A stretch of DNA of 64,000 nt from Conus ventricosus (GCA_018398815.1 CM031607.1:86547373-86611372), one strand, 5' to 3'; positions 11,158 to 23,625 are shown, counted from the stretch's first letter. Notes: generated by a model from the letters alone, not told the origin. A program made the numbers and translations.

Positions 11158-11499
11158 CTGACACAGGCACACCAGGGGGCGTCACCATCACCGTCTGAAC
11201 TACCAGTACACCGCAACCTCTTACACACAACCACCTGAAATCCTTCATGACTGGGACCTCAAAAGGAAGGAGTCTTTGGTGGGATGTAAGATTAGCATAG
11301 AGACAAAAATGTTCAAAAGAATGAGAAAGAAACAAGTCTTTAACCCCTTGACTGCTACTGACATCCTCATCAGTGAGAGACTGTAGTACCTTACGATGGG
11401 ATTGGGCAGACAGATCATGTCTTTTGTTGCGTCTTGATTCATTTGGGACATTATACCTGTTACTCTGTGAAATAATTACTTTTTGTTTTCAATGGCGAT
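11158..11499. other. Intron w23-w24, part
   Basis: Unassigned sequence with no clear coding or repeat signal. Confidence 0.45.
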
Positions 11500-11865
11500 T
11501 ACTAATGGATGATGAAGATGATGCTACGGTATGCCATTCTGGTCAAAGACTCCATAGAGGGGCTGTGCTCTATCCATTCTGTCATGATATATCCCAGCAT
11601 CATCCAGACAGAGATGTGGACGTATACAATTCTGATCAGGAAGTTTGAGCTACACTCTCAGACATGTCCACAGTGAATGAACCTCACCTGTGTACTTCAC
11701 CTCTTTCCATCTGACCCCACAGAACCCTCCACTCTAGATGAGACCCAGTCAGGGCCAGACAATGCCATAAACCGATGCGTCTGATGGGAATTAAACCCCC
11801 AATCTCCCAGATCCATCTGTGGCCCTAACCACAGAACTCTGTGGCTGCTTTACTTACTTTTCTTT
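11500..11865 (-). mobile_element. tRNA-headed retroposon, family B, diverged copy
   Basis: Shares GATGATGCTACGG, AGGGCTGTGCTCTA, ATCCCAGCATCATCCAG and TGAGCTACACTCTCAGA with the full element at 51,139-52,383, in the same order and orientation. At the right end, minus strand, are a tRNA-like GGTTAGGGCCACAGATGG and GGGGGTTTAATTCCC (decayed B box). Confidence 0.75.
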
Positions 11866-11978
11866 CAGGTTCACCCTAAATTTACAGCCCATAAGCACAC
11901 AGTCAGCACACCCATCAGAACTGAAAGCTGTTCATGGTCACATTCAGTAAAGTGTAAAGGAAAAGGAAGGGCAGCCAC

Positions 11979-12173
11979 CTGCTTGCTGAGCTGCTCCTCG
12001 CACAGCTTGTAGAGGGTGAAGAACTTCTTGGACAGCACAATGTTCTGCAGGAAGCCACAGCTGGCCAGCTTGACGCGGATGATGATGGCACGGTCGGGCA
12101 CCATCATGGCCACGGTGCGGAAGTTGATCTTCAGGTTCTCTGGCAGCTCTTGGCGACCGGCGTAACCAGGGTT
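11979..12173 (-). CDS. DNAH8: DNAH8-like exon w23 (AAA1 sensor region)
   Basis: 195 bp, 65 codons, phase 0. Reads [20 protein letters not shown], then [20 protein letters not shown], then [20 protein letters not shown], then [19 protein letters not shown] is the dynein sensor-1 segment. [10 protein letters not shown] and [10 protein letters not shown] fit DNAH8 wording closely (DNAH5 has [14 protein letters not shown] as I recall it). Acceptor ctgcag at the right edge (gtgcag|AACCCT), donor AAGCAG|gtggct. Confidence 0.98.
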
Positions 12174-13093
12174 CTGCACGTGACAAGCACCACACCTTGT
12201 GTCATGTCACGTCTACATTTTGTGCTGTTTCTTTGGTTCATCAAAGATCATCATATTTAATTTCAAGTAGAGAGGACTGCAGGCGGAAATCAAAACAAAC
12301 TTGGAAGAAAAATGACTGTTCCGTCAAATGAAAGAAGACAGACAAATTACAAGGACAAAATAGGACGTGTTTTGACCTCTTTGGATTTCTTCAAGCAAGA
12401 CAAACAACATTCAAGACAATCAAAACAAAAAAACGGAAAATCGGCTTATCTCCTCAAACTGGGCAATTCCACATCTGTCTTGTGCCAATCTGAGGGGATA
12501 CGTGATTGTTCGTTCTTCGTTTGCATTGTCTTGATGTTGTTTGTCTTGCCTGAAGAAGACCCAAGAGGTCGAAACATGTCGTGTTCTGTCTTGCGGTTAG
12601 TTTTGTCTCTTTCATTCGGCGGAACTGTAAATTCGTTTTAAGGTTATCATATTTATGTTTACCGTTTCAACGCATGGGCAAGAACAGACACAAAAATCAT
12701 TTCAAATGTGGCAATTAAACTTATCTTTTAGTTTTCATATTCTCCTGTGAATCTTTAAGGATGCTGCAATAATCTACGACCTCCAAAACACTAGTATCTC
12801 TCTCAACACGAGCTGCTATTCTTACTCTCTCCTGTTCACAGACAGCACGTAGCTCAGTTTCGGTCAAATCTGGAATTCAGGGGCTTTTTTTGTCACAGAT
12901 TATAGTGAATCCAATCTGAAAATTTCAATTATGATCTACAAATAACAAAGGAACATACCATTTGGTACACTTCAAATAAGACGACCTTGCTTATGTCACG
13001 TAAAAATGACTGCTTAATGCAAAATTCTGAGTGGGGAACAAAACTCGAGTTTTACTCTACACACGCCTATGCCATCGCCAACTTTAAGCTTAC
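12174..13093. other. Intron w22-w23 with a 350-bp element carrying a hairpin motif
   Basis: At about 12,300-12,650 is a segment with imperfect inverted ends (GTTCCGTCAAATGAAAGAAG on the left and, inverted, GTTCCGCCGAATGAAAGAGA on the right). Inside is CCTGAAGAAGACC-CAAGA-GGTCGAAAC (12,549-12,575), a hairpin also found at 13,449 and 63,791. The rest of the intron is unassigned. Confidence 0.55.
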
Positions 13094-13281
13094 CATGGTG
13101 AGGAAAAGACCAAACTCAGGATCCATATCCACGTTGTCACCATCAGTGAAGATGAACTGCGACTTGCGTTCCTTCTTGCAGGCCAGGACAATGGCGATCT
13201 GCTGGGCGGCCACGGACAGCACAGGCAGCTCAATGCGGTTGAACTCGTCAAAGCAGCCCCACGATCCAGACTGGGCCAGAC
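13094..13281 (-). CDS. DNAH8: DNAH8-like exon w22 (AAA1 Walker B)
   Basis: 188 bp. Reads (G)[19 protein letters not shown], then [50 protein letters not shown] is the AAA1 Walker B motif with the catalytic Glu present. FTDGDNV...PEFG.FLTM leads into sensor 1 in w23. Acceptor gtccag|GTCTGG, donor ACCATG|gtaagc, ending in phase 0. This exon is free of frame errors. Confidence 0.98.
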
Positions 13282-14114
13282 CTGGACACCCACCCACGCA
13301 CACACAGCAGGGTATCACTTTCCACCCGGGGTGGAAACATTACAAATGTTCATCATATTTTTCACTGTCAGCAGTCAAAAACCTCTTCTTTTTTGCCTGC
13401 ACCGGTTTTGAAAAAACTGTCACCAGTGATATTCCAGTGCTTGTCCTGCCCGAAGAAGACCCAATAGGTTGAAACATGCAGTGCTTGCTTTGTTATTTGC
13501 TTGTTCCTTCGTTTGAAGCCTCAGTAATTCCATGTTTGCTTTATACTCCAGTTTTCTAACTTCATTGGCCCAATATTTTCTTGTAAACAGGAAGCGATGT
13601 TCAATCATTGCCTAGTTTTGATTTGCTGGCTATTTTTTTCTCTCTTTTTGTTCAGACTGTCAAAGTCCTTTCATTAAATACCATTACTGCTTTACATCTT
13701 ATCAAATGTGTGCATTAGTCTAATATCACTTCATGTGGATAGACACCAGTTTGTGATGCACACTCATTGTCACACAATATCATACATCTATCAGATATCT
13801 TTTGCAGTAACTATACTGCTCCACTATTCCTGTGTTGGGCAATACATACATTCATTTTCATTCTCCAAAAATGCTGCTGTACAAGTTCCCAATGGCCACA
13901 ACCAGTATCAGGGAGCAATACCAATCTATATTCCTAAACTCTGCACAGAGGGATATCAGTGAAAGCAGACACACATAAGTCTACATACTTTCAAATGGAA
14001 TTGAAATTTTAAAAAAGTCAACATACTTTAAAGCTCTGAACTAAGTAAGCAGCACTACTGGGTCTCTTTTTGTTTTCCCAACCACACAGCCAGACAACGT
14101 GGCCTTGCACTGAC
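13282..14114. other. Intron w21-w22 with a second hairpin motif copy
   Basis: At 13,449-13,475 is CCCGAAGAAGACC-CAATA-GGTTGAAAC, the same hairpin as at 12,549 with a G-U pair. The flanking CAGTGCTTGTCCTGCC is related to the other copy. The rest is unassigned. Confidence 0.5.
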
Positions 14115-14419
<305 letters not shown>

Positions 14420-14999
14420 GGAGTTGGTGAGCGAAGTTCGCGACGAGTGGCCGCAATTTTTCATCGCTCTGGTTTTCCACGCGCTTGATTCTTTTTCTGA
14501 CTTAGTTTCCCCCCCCCACCCCCTTTTTTTCTGCTGTTGATATTTGTTCTAAGCATGTTCTTCCGTCCGCTGTGTTGGTCGGCCCAGTTTTCTGCACCAT
14601 GATTGCTTCTTCCTTCCTATCGTTTTCTCGTGTTTTTTTTGTTTGTTTGGGAGTGAGCCGTTAAGAACAGAAAGTGTTTGTTTGTTGTTGTTGTTTTTTT
14701 CATCCTGACGGACCTTGCTGGGAAACAAAGGCAAGTAGTATCTTTGATGATGTGTTAACTTTCATTTGGTGCTGTGAGATACTGTTGTGATTGACATTAG
14801 ATCGGGATTTGTTCTCCTACTACTTGTTTAAAAAAAAAAAGGCAGATACAAACACCAGAATCTTGCCCGTTTTTATTCTGAACAATCAGCTACCGGTTTT
14901 GACCAAAGGCCTTTCACTACGGCGGAGATCTGTTCTTCTGTGGAAAAAACCGCTGGCTTTGAATCGGTGAAGGAGCACAGAGAATAGGGGGTCTTTGGA

Positions 15000-15900
15000 G
15001 GATTTATCCTCGCATGTCGGAAGCGAGACACAAGATTTTGATACAGGGGTTTGTTATTAGAGGGGTACAGGTGGAAGTGAAAGAAAAAAATCCTTTTGTT
15101 GTCACTTTTCCTGATGGCGAAGAGCGAGAAATCCCAGCCACGAAACTTACCGTGAGTAATGTTCCTCTGTCTTTCTCGATGATGATATCTTGAATGCCAT
15201 TAAAAACCTGAAAACCAATGTACGATCAAAACGTATCGCCGAGAGAGACAGGGATGCTAATGGAAAGTTAACTAGGTGGAAAACAGGCAGAAGGTTTGTA
15301 TACATTGATATCCCACCGTTCCCCTCCCATCATTCATAGAGATAGGGCCATTTAGAGCCGCTCTCTATCATAAAGAGCAGAAGTCGGCCAGGAGAGAAAA
15401 GGACTCTCAGTGCAACAGATGCTTAGGTAAGGGGCACGAGCATCAGTGTGTGACAAACCATAAAGTGTCGCCAGTGCTACAAAGATGGTCACAAGGCGGG
15501 TGACCCTGTGTGTGACATGACCCCTATGGTCCAGGGGGGAGAACAGTGCCTGCCGAGGGAAGACTTCCGTTCGTGATGGGGCCAGTAGTAGTGCTGGCAG
15601 TGATCGAGCCGGATCAATTTCCGATCGTGACAGGGCCAGTGTTAGTCCTTCGGGTTACAGGGTCAAAAGAAGCCCCTCCCCCGACTCAGCCGGTAGGACT
15701 ACTAGCTGTACTCGAACAAAAAAATCATCAACTAGCTCGACTTCTCCAAGCGCTACAACCCAGTCGAGGAGATCCAGCAGGGGCAGAACTGTAAAAAGGC
15801 AGGGAGCTCTCTCAAAGAAAGGGGATAGATCGCAGACAGTGCTGAAATTCCGGGCAGAGTCCTCACGCTCAGCCTAGACAAAACGTCCTCTTCCCGCGGA
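15000..15900 (+). pseudogene. LINE ORF1 remnant, RRM-like region plus CCHC knuckles
   Basis: Broken frames give VQVEVKEKNPFVVTFPDGEE, then TVSNVPLSFS and DDILNAIKNLKTNV, then GRRFVYIDIPPF, which follows the usual ORF1 layout of Tx1-like elements. Then two CCHC knuckles: CNRCLGKGHEHQC (15,409-15,447) and, one frame over, CRQCYKDGHKAGDPVC (near 15,470-15,518). Knuckles bind the element's RNA. A frameshift lies between the two. Confidence 0.7.
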
Positions 15901-16087
15901 CTCTACACCACCGCAGCACGTTGACAACGTCGACAGCAGACTAGGGACAATTCCGAATCTGACGGCGATGATGTTTACAGTGATGTGATGGTTGGCTGAA
16001 TTCTTTGCGGTTTACTCTTTTCATTGGTTTACATCGGTTACGGACCAGGCAGACGTTTAATGGACAATGATTATGGCTTTATTCACG

Positions 16088-16147
<60 letters not shown>

Positions 16148-16236
16148 ACGCGTGTGTGTGCGTGTGTGCGTGTGCGTGTGTTCCGCTTTCTTTTTAATGG
16201 GGAAAATGAACAGATTACTATATCCTTTCTAGGAAA

Positions 16237-19200
16237 ATGAATCGATTACGCGTTCTTTCTTTAAACACACGAGGACTGAAAACAGATTAAAAAGAACTGC
16301 AATGTTTTCATTGTTCAAACAACAGAAAATTGACATGGTTTGTCTTCAGGAAACACATGTAACTGAAAGCGAAGCAAACTACATGGGAGAAACAATGGGG
16401 AGGGAAATTATTCTATCATAGTGGGACAGCTCATAGCAAAGGGCAAGTAATATTAATATCTAAACATTTCCAAGGAAATGTTGAACTTCAAAACTGCAGC
16501 GATAGAATAGTTGCCATCTCAATTAAGACGGAGAATAGGGAAGTCACACTGGTTTAAACGTGCATGCTCCTAATGAAACGCAGGAAAAAATTAGACTTTT
16601 CAAAAATTTACAAGACATATTATTAAATTGCAAATCGAAAAACTTATTGTGCATGGGAGACTTCAACACTGTTATGTGTAATAGTTTGGACATAATATCC
16701 GGTGAACCACACTGTGAAAAAGAAGTTACAAAATTAAACAAAATGGTTACAAACACTGGTTTGACAGATCTTTGGAGAGTGTTTCATGAGGACGAAAAGG
16801 AGTATACTTGGTGCAGGCAAAATCCGTTCATTGCACGGAGGCTTGATTTTTGCTTTGCCAGCCAAGAACTGGCTGATAAGTGTGTTTCATGTGACATTAT
16901 GTCTGTCGCCAATACGGATCATAGAGCAATAATTACTGAAATAAATGATAATGAATTCGTCAGAGGACCTGGCTACTAGCGTTTTAATAACAGTTATCTG
17001 AAAGATGCCTTTTTTGTTGGCAGAATGAATGTTGTATTAAAAAAATGGATAAGTAAAAGTAAAGAAATGTTTGAGAAAACAGGGGATCAATGGGACTGGT
17101 GTAAATCAAAGATAAAACACTTTTGTATAGAGTATGGCAAATTTAGAGCACAAAACAAACGGAATGAACTTTTAGATTTGAAAAGTAACTCCAGAAGATG
17201 GATCAACTATGTGCAAATGATCCTGGTAATGAACAAAACCAAAAGGAAGTTATAGAAATAAAGAAAAAACTTGAAATATTATCACTTGAAAAGGCTAGGG
17301 GAGCCCAAACAAGGGCAAGAACAAAGTGGGTAGAAGAAGGAGAAAAAAATACAAAATATTTCTTAGGCTTGGAAAAGGTTCGTGGCAACCAAAATGCAAT
17401 GACACAAGTGCAAAAGGATAATGGTGAAATAATTTACAAACCAGTCGGAAGTCTTGAAAGAAATTAAAAATTTCTACTCAGTGTTATATTCTAAATCGCC
17501 AGAGGAAGAAGGGAATATGAAAGGAAAATTGAAAGAATTTATTCAGAATGAACCATTTACAAAATTAGAAGAAGAGTCTTTCACTTGTGAAGGTTTAATG
17601 AGTGTACAAGAGACAAGTCTAGTTTTAAAGCATTTGAAAAACGGATCAGCACCAGGTAGTGATGGTCTTACAACTGAATTTATGAAGTTTTTCTGGATAA
17701 CTATAAGCGATGTTGTAACTGAATCATTCAACGAATCTTTCAGAGAGGGTGAAATGTCATACAGTCAGAAACAAGGCATTATTATACTTCTTCACAAGAG
17801 CCTTGACCTTCAAGAGACAAAGTAAATAATTGGAGACCAATTACACTAACTAATACAGATTATAAAATACTAGCAAAGGCATTGGCGTTGAGACTGAATA
17901 AAGTTATTGATAAATTGATTAGCCATGATCAAGTAGGTTATCTGAAGGGTCGAAATATTTCGACAGTAATACGAACTATAGATGATGTCATCAACTATCT
18001 AAATGTAACAAAAAGTGCGGATATCTATTAGCACTAGATTATAAAAAAGCATTTGACTCTGTTTCTAAAGAATTTATGTTGCAAACTTTCGATGTATTTG
18101 GGTTTGGGAACCAGTTCAAAAGATGGGTAAGTGTGATTACAACGAACACCGTCAGCAGCATAAATCATGGTGGCTGGATCTCGGAATCTTTCCTGTGAAG
18201 TGTGGCATCAGGCAGGGCTGTCCTTTTTCACCTCTGGCTTTCATTTTAGGTGTTGAATTACTCGCAATAAAGATTCGGAACAGTAATATATCAGGAATTG
18301 ATCTTCCTACTTTCAATAATGAATTGGTTAAGCTTAAAATAAAACAGCTGGCAGACGACACAACATTGTTTCTAAATAACAGAGATGACATGATAAAAGC
18401 ACATGACATAATAAATGATTTCTCTGTTTTTTCTGGTCTCAAATTAAATGTGCAGAAAACAAAAGCAATGAGACTAGGGATGCAGAGGTTTGAAGACAAT
18501 ATGCCATTTATGTTAACTGAAACAAATTAAAATACTGGGGATTTACTTTAAAAATAACCAAGCAGCAATAAACATAGAAGAAAATTGGTTTAAAACGAAT
18601 TGTAACAATGAATAAATTGATTAGACATGGAGTAAGAGAGATTTAGGAATTTATGGGAAAATAGTTATAATAAAGTGTTTTTTGTTGAGTCAGTTTGTGT
18701 TTGTAATGCAGTCAATAGGTCTGCCAAAGCACGTTTTGACCACAATTAACAGAACCCTATATAAATTCTTATGGCAGAAGAAGAATTCAAACAAAAAAGC
18801 GTTTGAAAAGATAAAAAGAAAAATAATGGAAGCAGATATTAGTCAAGGAGGAGTCAAGATGGTAAACCTTTTTAAGATGCAAGATAGTTTCTATCTACAG
18901 TGGGTAGGAAGATTATTTACAGCCACAACCGATAACTGGAGCTATATCCCCAAGTGGCATCTGGATAAACTAACAAGTAACATGGGTGCCTTTGATATAA
19001 ACTGTACATCGAGAATGCTGTCCCCCCATTGTCAGATCAATAACCCATTTTGGCAAGAAGTTCTACACACACATTTAGATAACAAAACACTAACCAAACA
19101 AACTAATGTGTCACGACAAAACTTTCACAAACAGCTACTGTGGAACAATTCGCTTATAAAATATAAATGTCGCACTCTATTCTTTCCTTCCTGGAAAAGA

Positions 19201-20060
19201 GTAGGAATTGAAAGAATAAAGGATATTATTAAAGAAAATGAAAATAGAATGCTGAGTTCCGAAGAAATTCTGGAAAAAGTAGTACAAACAGAGGAAATGT
19301 TCTTTTTGAATATAATGCTTTAATAAACTCAATACCTGCATCCTGACAGCCCTGATGTGGCCCTTTGCGGTCGGCTGGGCTATAAGCAACATTTATCTTA
19401 TCTTATCTTACCTGCATCCTGGAAAAACTGGATACGTGAAAATCCTTGCCAAGAAGGGATACAGAATTACTTTGATTACAGGGTTTACTGTGTTAAAACC
19501 AAAACATATCAGGAAAATATTAACCGATAAAGGAAATACAACTGAAGACTTAAAGACGTGTGCTCATGGGTTTTGGCTTAGAAATCTGAACTTTGAAATA
19601 GACAAGGATTCATGGCTAATGGCACATGCTGCTACGAAAGAAACCAGATTAAGAGAGCTGCAGTGGAAAATTGTTCATAATATATACCCAACAAATATTT
19701 TGTTACATAAAATGAAATTGGCAGAGGATAGAAACTGTTCCGTTTATAGAACTGAAGTAGATTACATAGAGCACTTCTTTTACAAATGTCCCCTGTGAAA
19801 GCATTTTGGAAGAAAATGGAAAGTTATGTTCATGGTCAGACAGGAATCCGCATAAATTGAGATCTTTTTGACATTCTGTTTGGAGTCAAGATAACTACCT
19901 GTGGAAACGATATCAATAATCAAAACATAATAAACCACATGATCTTAATCGGGAAAATGTGCGTTAGTTACAAAGAAAACAAACGCAAATACACCATTAC
20001 ATATACTATTTGAACAACACGTGCAGTTTAGAGTATTGAAAACCAGATGACACCTTCGAC
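16237..20060 (+). pseudogene. LINE ORF2 remnant (endonuclease, reverse transcriptase)
   Basis: Starts MNRLRVLSLNTRGLKT. The endonuclease shows CLQETHV, NVHAPNE, CMGDFNTV and NTDHRAI (catalytic Asp-His pair). The RT shows GSAPGSDGLTTEFMKF, WRPITLTNTDYKILAK, DQVGYLKGRNI, ALDYKKAFDS, GIRQGCPFSPLAFILGVELL and LADDTTLFLNN, where the usual YADD Tyr is Leu. FSVFSGLKLNVQKTKAM follows. The C-terminal part has YKFLWQKKN, NPFWQEVL, HFFYKCPL and ILIGKMCVSYKENKRK, as in L1-like ORF2. Stops and frameshifts are frequent, and a 64-bp element interrupts it at 19,346. Confidence 0.85.
19346..19409 (+). mobile_element. Ultra-short insertion U1, copy 1, with 12-bp target duplication
   Basis: 64 bp starting CAGCCCTGATGTGGCCCTTT, then GCGGTCGGCTGGGCTATAAG, CAACATT and TATCT repeats. 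Flanked on both sides by ACCTGCATCCTG (19,334-19,345 and 19,410-19,421), a target site duplication. It splits the LINE ORF2, so it inserted later. Same 47-bp core at 20,615. It may be the 3' end of a SINE or LINE, or a very short element in its own right. Confidence 0.85.
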
Positions 20061-20080
20061 ATATCTAGAAGTCGGTACAG

Positions 20081-20173
20081 AAATACTGTATTAGACTGGT
20101 ATTAAATATTTTATAGACTGCAGATATATGTGTGTGTGTGTGTATATCATGTGTATATGTGTATGTATATGTA

Positions 20174-20243
<70 letters not shown>

Positions 20244-20252
20244 ATATGTATG

Positions 20253-20320
<68 letters not shown>

Positions 20321-20335
20321 ATATGTATATGTGTG

Positions 20336-20405
<70 letters not shown>

Positions 20406-20420
20406 ATGTATATAAAAGTT
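20081..20420. repeat. TG/TA microsatellite
   Basis: TG-rich start, then a long run of TA repeats with scattered TG up to about 20,416. It sits at the 3' end of the LINE. The ORFs across it are artefacts. Confidence 0.95.
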
Positions 20421-20614
20421 TATGAAATTAAAATGAAACTGGACAGGGGCACGCACGCCTGTCTGTCTGTCCCTCTCTTTGCCTGTTTGTATGTATGTAT
20501 GTACTGTCTTTCTCTCTCTCAGTTGCTCTATTTATGTGTGCTATTTATTCCTTGTGATAGCTGCCTGTTTTTGCTTAAAGAATTAATTGTGACAAAACGA
20601 TCATTCCTAACGTC

Positions 20615-20674
20615 CAGCCCTGATGTGGCCCTTTGCGGTCGGCTGGGCTATAAGCAACATTATCTTATCTTATC
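20615..20674 (+). mobile_element. Ultra-short insertion U1, copy 2, with 11-bp target duplication
   Basis: 60 bp, identical in its first 47 bases to the copy at 19,346, with the same start point and a TATCT tail. Flanked by TTCCTAACGTC at 20,604-20,614 and 20,675-20,685. Confidence 0.85.
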
Positions 20675-20685
20675 TTCCTAACGTC

Positions 20686-21086
20686 AGTCTTTGTATAACC
20701 CACGATTATTTTCCCAAGTACTAAAGCTCGTCAAAGAAGGGAAGGGAGGGGAGTGGGGGAGAGAAGTGGGCTTGGGGGAGGGGGAGACCGGTGATTTGGG
20801 GAAGGGAGGGAGGGTGGGATGGACAGTGGGGAAGAGGGGGAAGTGGATACAAGGAACAAAACAAAAAACAAACACCCAACCTCCCACGCCTATTGTCACG
20901 CTTCTTGGCTTTCCTCATGCCTTCCTTGTGGACCCTTTCGTTTCGCTGCAAGGCTGGCCTATTCGGGAGATAGCCAACTGGTGGGACGATTTGAAACAAA
21001 CTCTACATACAACTCTATGATGCCGCCTCGTCCGTCTGTCTGTCTATCTCTGTCTCTCTCTGTTTGGCTGTCTGTCTGCCTGTCTG

Positions 21087-21146
<60 letters not shown>

Positions 21147-21426
21147 CTCTCTTTCTCTCTCTCTCTCTTTGGGAAAATCGAAAAGAAAAAAAAAGAAAAA
21201 AAAAAAAAAGAAAAAGAAAATAATTAAGTATTAAGTCCTTTGTTTCATTTATGTTGTTCTCTTTGTATAAGCAGTACATGATCAGTGTGAGAGTGCCAGT
21301 ACACCACACATTAGAACATTAACAAACCCAGACATTTTGTATCAAACACCAAAACACTAAAATCAGCAAAACTATGTCCATTTGTAAGAGAACATACAGA
21401 CTATGCATGGTGTGAGAGGGACTGCT
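20686..21426. other. Intron w20-w21, G-rich block and CT microsatellite
   Basis: A G-rich segment (20,735-20,850), a CTGT/CT microsatellite (about 21,030-21,170) followed by an A-rich run (21,183-21,223), then unassigned sequence up to the minisatellite. Confidence 0.7.
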
Positions 21427-22308
21427 TTACATCTGTAAAGGTTACATTGTTCGACTTTAATTCATTCAGCATCTGTAAAGGTTACATTGTTCGACTTTAC
21501 TTCATTCAGCATCTGTAAAGGTTACATTGTTCAACTTCACTTCATTCAACATCTGTAAAGGTTACATTGTTCAACTTTACTTCATTCAACATCTGTAAAG
21601 GTTACATTGTTCGACTTTACTTCATTCAACATCTGTAAAGGTTACATTGTTCAACTTTACTTCATTCAACATCTGTAAAGGTTACATTGTTCAACTTTAC
21701 TTCATTCAACATCTGTAAAGGTTACATTGTTCGACTTTACTTCATTCAACATCTGTAAAGGTTACATTTTTCGACTTTACTTCATTCAGCATCTGTAAAG
21801 GTTACATTGTTCGACTTTACTTCATTCAACATCTGTAAAGGTTACATTGTTCGACTTTACTTCATTCAGCATCTGTAAGGGTTACATTTTTCGACTTTAC
21901 TTCATTCAGCATCTGTAAGGGTTACATTGTTCGACTTTACTTCATTCAACATCTGTAAAGGTTACATTTTTCGACTTTACTTCATTCAGCATCTGTAAGG
22001 GTTACATTTTTCGACTTTACTTCATTCAGCATCTGTAAGGGTTACATTGTTTGACTTTAGTTCATTCAACATCTGTAAGGGTTACATTGTTTGACTTTAG
22101 TTCATTCAACATCTGTAAGGGTTACATTGTTTGACTTTACTTCATTCAGCATCTGTAAGGGTTACATTGTTTGACTTTAGTTCATTCAACATCTGTAAGG
22201 GTTACATTGTTTGACTTTACTTCATTCAGCATCTGTAAGGGTTACATTGTTTGACTTTACTTCATTCAGCATCTGTAAGGGTTACATTGTTGAACCTTAC
22301 CTCACTGA
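21427..22308. repeat. 40-bp minisatellite, about 22 copies
   Basis: Unit CATCTGTAAAGGTTACATTG then TTCGACTTTACTTCATTCAA. Variants (AAGG/AGGG, TTGTT/TTTTT, TTCAACTT/TTTGACTT) change in blocks along the array, the right end being the AGGG..TTTGACTT type. Related copies lie at 14,322-14,419 on the other side of the LINE. Confidence 0.97.
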
Positions 22309-23227
22309 ACATCTACCTTTTGAGTAAAAATGAGTAAAATAAGAAAGAAAAGATAAAAGTGAGTTTTGGGCAGAGAGGACGTTACTCTCATCCGTCACCA
22401 TTGAAAATGAAGTGTTGGACCAGTCAGACTGACAGAGGACTGACACTACATGACCAAGGGATGTGTGATATCTTGATTGGCTGAATGTCTCTCGTATTCC
22501 CCTTCAGTCTACCGTCAAGGAACAACAATGGTGATGATCAACTAACAACCATGAATGATTAGAAACTTAAAGAAAATCCACAAATGTCATGACATAAAAC
22601 AGCTTTCTGCAATCTGCATGTTTTGTGGTCTACACGATATGATTACAGCAGGCTCTACTTTCCTAATATGAATGTTGATTTAAAGAGAAGTCAACAGTGA
22701 CAGAAGACAAGCCTAGAAATACAACACAGCATAAGTTGAATCCATGAAGCCAACCTAGCATGAAGACAGGAGCATAGAGGAAGACAGGAGCATACAGGAA
22801 GACAGGAGCATATAGGAAGACAGGAGCATAGAGGAAGAAAGGAGCACATAGGAAGAAAGGTTCATATACAAGATACATAGCTGATACCTGAGCCAATCTA
22901 CATTGTTCCAGGGCTATGAATTTTTGTCTTGTCAACGTACACAATGATCAGACCTTCAAACTAATGAAACATAATGTGTTTTCCTTCAATATACTGTTTC
23001 TTCAAGCAATCTAAATCAAACGTCCAAATTAAAAAGATTAAATACCCAAGATCATACTATTACACTCCACAAGTAAAACTGATGAATCTCTACTTAACAC
23101 AGGCAACACTGAAGAATAAAACATAAAAAACAAAAAGAAAAACGATGACAAGAATAGGAAAACCAGCACAGCATGGCAGACCACAACAGAAGGTGAGACC
23201 GGGCGCTCCACAGCAGCCAATTCTGAC
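22309..23227. other. Intron w20-w21, right end
   Basis: Mostly unassigned. At 22,758-22,860 an 18-bp unit (AGGAAGACAGGAGCATA with small changes) occurs about six times. Confidence 0.7.
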
Positions 23228-23625
23228 CTGTCAGTGAGAGGTGTGATCACCAGACGGTCAGTGCAGCCCAGGAACTCGTTCATGTACTGGAAGTCCACGT
23301 CTGTGATGGAGATGAGGCACTGGTCCGTGTCCTCCTTGTAGTAGAAGCGGGACTGCTTCAGCCACTCAAAGTCGTTGACCGACTTGACATGCATGCGCAC
23401 CAGGTCGTCGAAAATGTCCTTCTGATGCACGTGGATGGTAATGAGGGTCTCGAACTTGGTGCGCTCGATCTTGGTCAGGTCCCTGGTGGTCTGGTCGATG
23501 AGCATGTTGAGCAGGTCCAGGAACTTCTGGTTGGTGTTGGCCATGATCTTCTTGTCCACGCGGGCGTTGTTCAGGGCATCCTCAGAGTCCCGGGTCCAGA
23601 TCATCTGCAGGCCTAGCAGACCGAT
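23228..23625 (-). CDS. DNAH8: DNAH8-like exon w20 (linker end to AAA1 start)
   Basis: 398 bp, the longest exon here. Reads [20 protein letters not shown], then [135 protein letters not shown]...D and [19 protein letters not shown] define the linker exit and the N-terminal edge of AAA1. Acceptor gtgcag|ATCGGT, donor GACAG|gtcaga. Confidence 0.98.

Larger units (their letters stand above)
14420..20080 (+). mobile_element. L1/Tx1-like LINE, nearly complete but decayed
   Basis: Two-ORF non-LTR retrotransposon on the plus strand. Order: 5' leader (14.42-15.0 kb), ORF1 with zinc knuckles (about 15.0-15.9 kb), a linker with a long TG tract (16,090-16,147), then ORF2 with an APE-type endonuclease, RT and C-terminal domain (16.24-20.06 kb). 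Many stops and frameshifts. It lies inside a large dynein intron, in gene-antisense orientation, between two blocks of the same 40-bp minisatellite. Confidence 0.85.
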
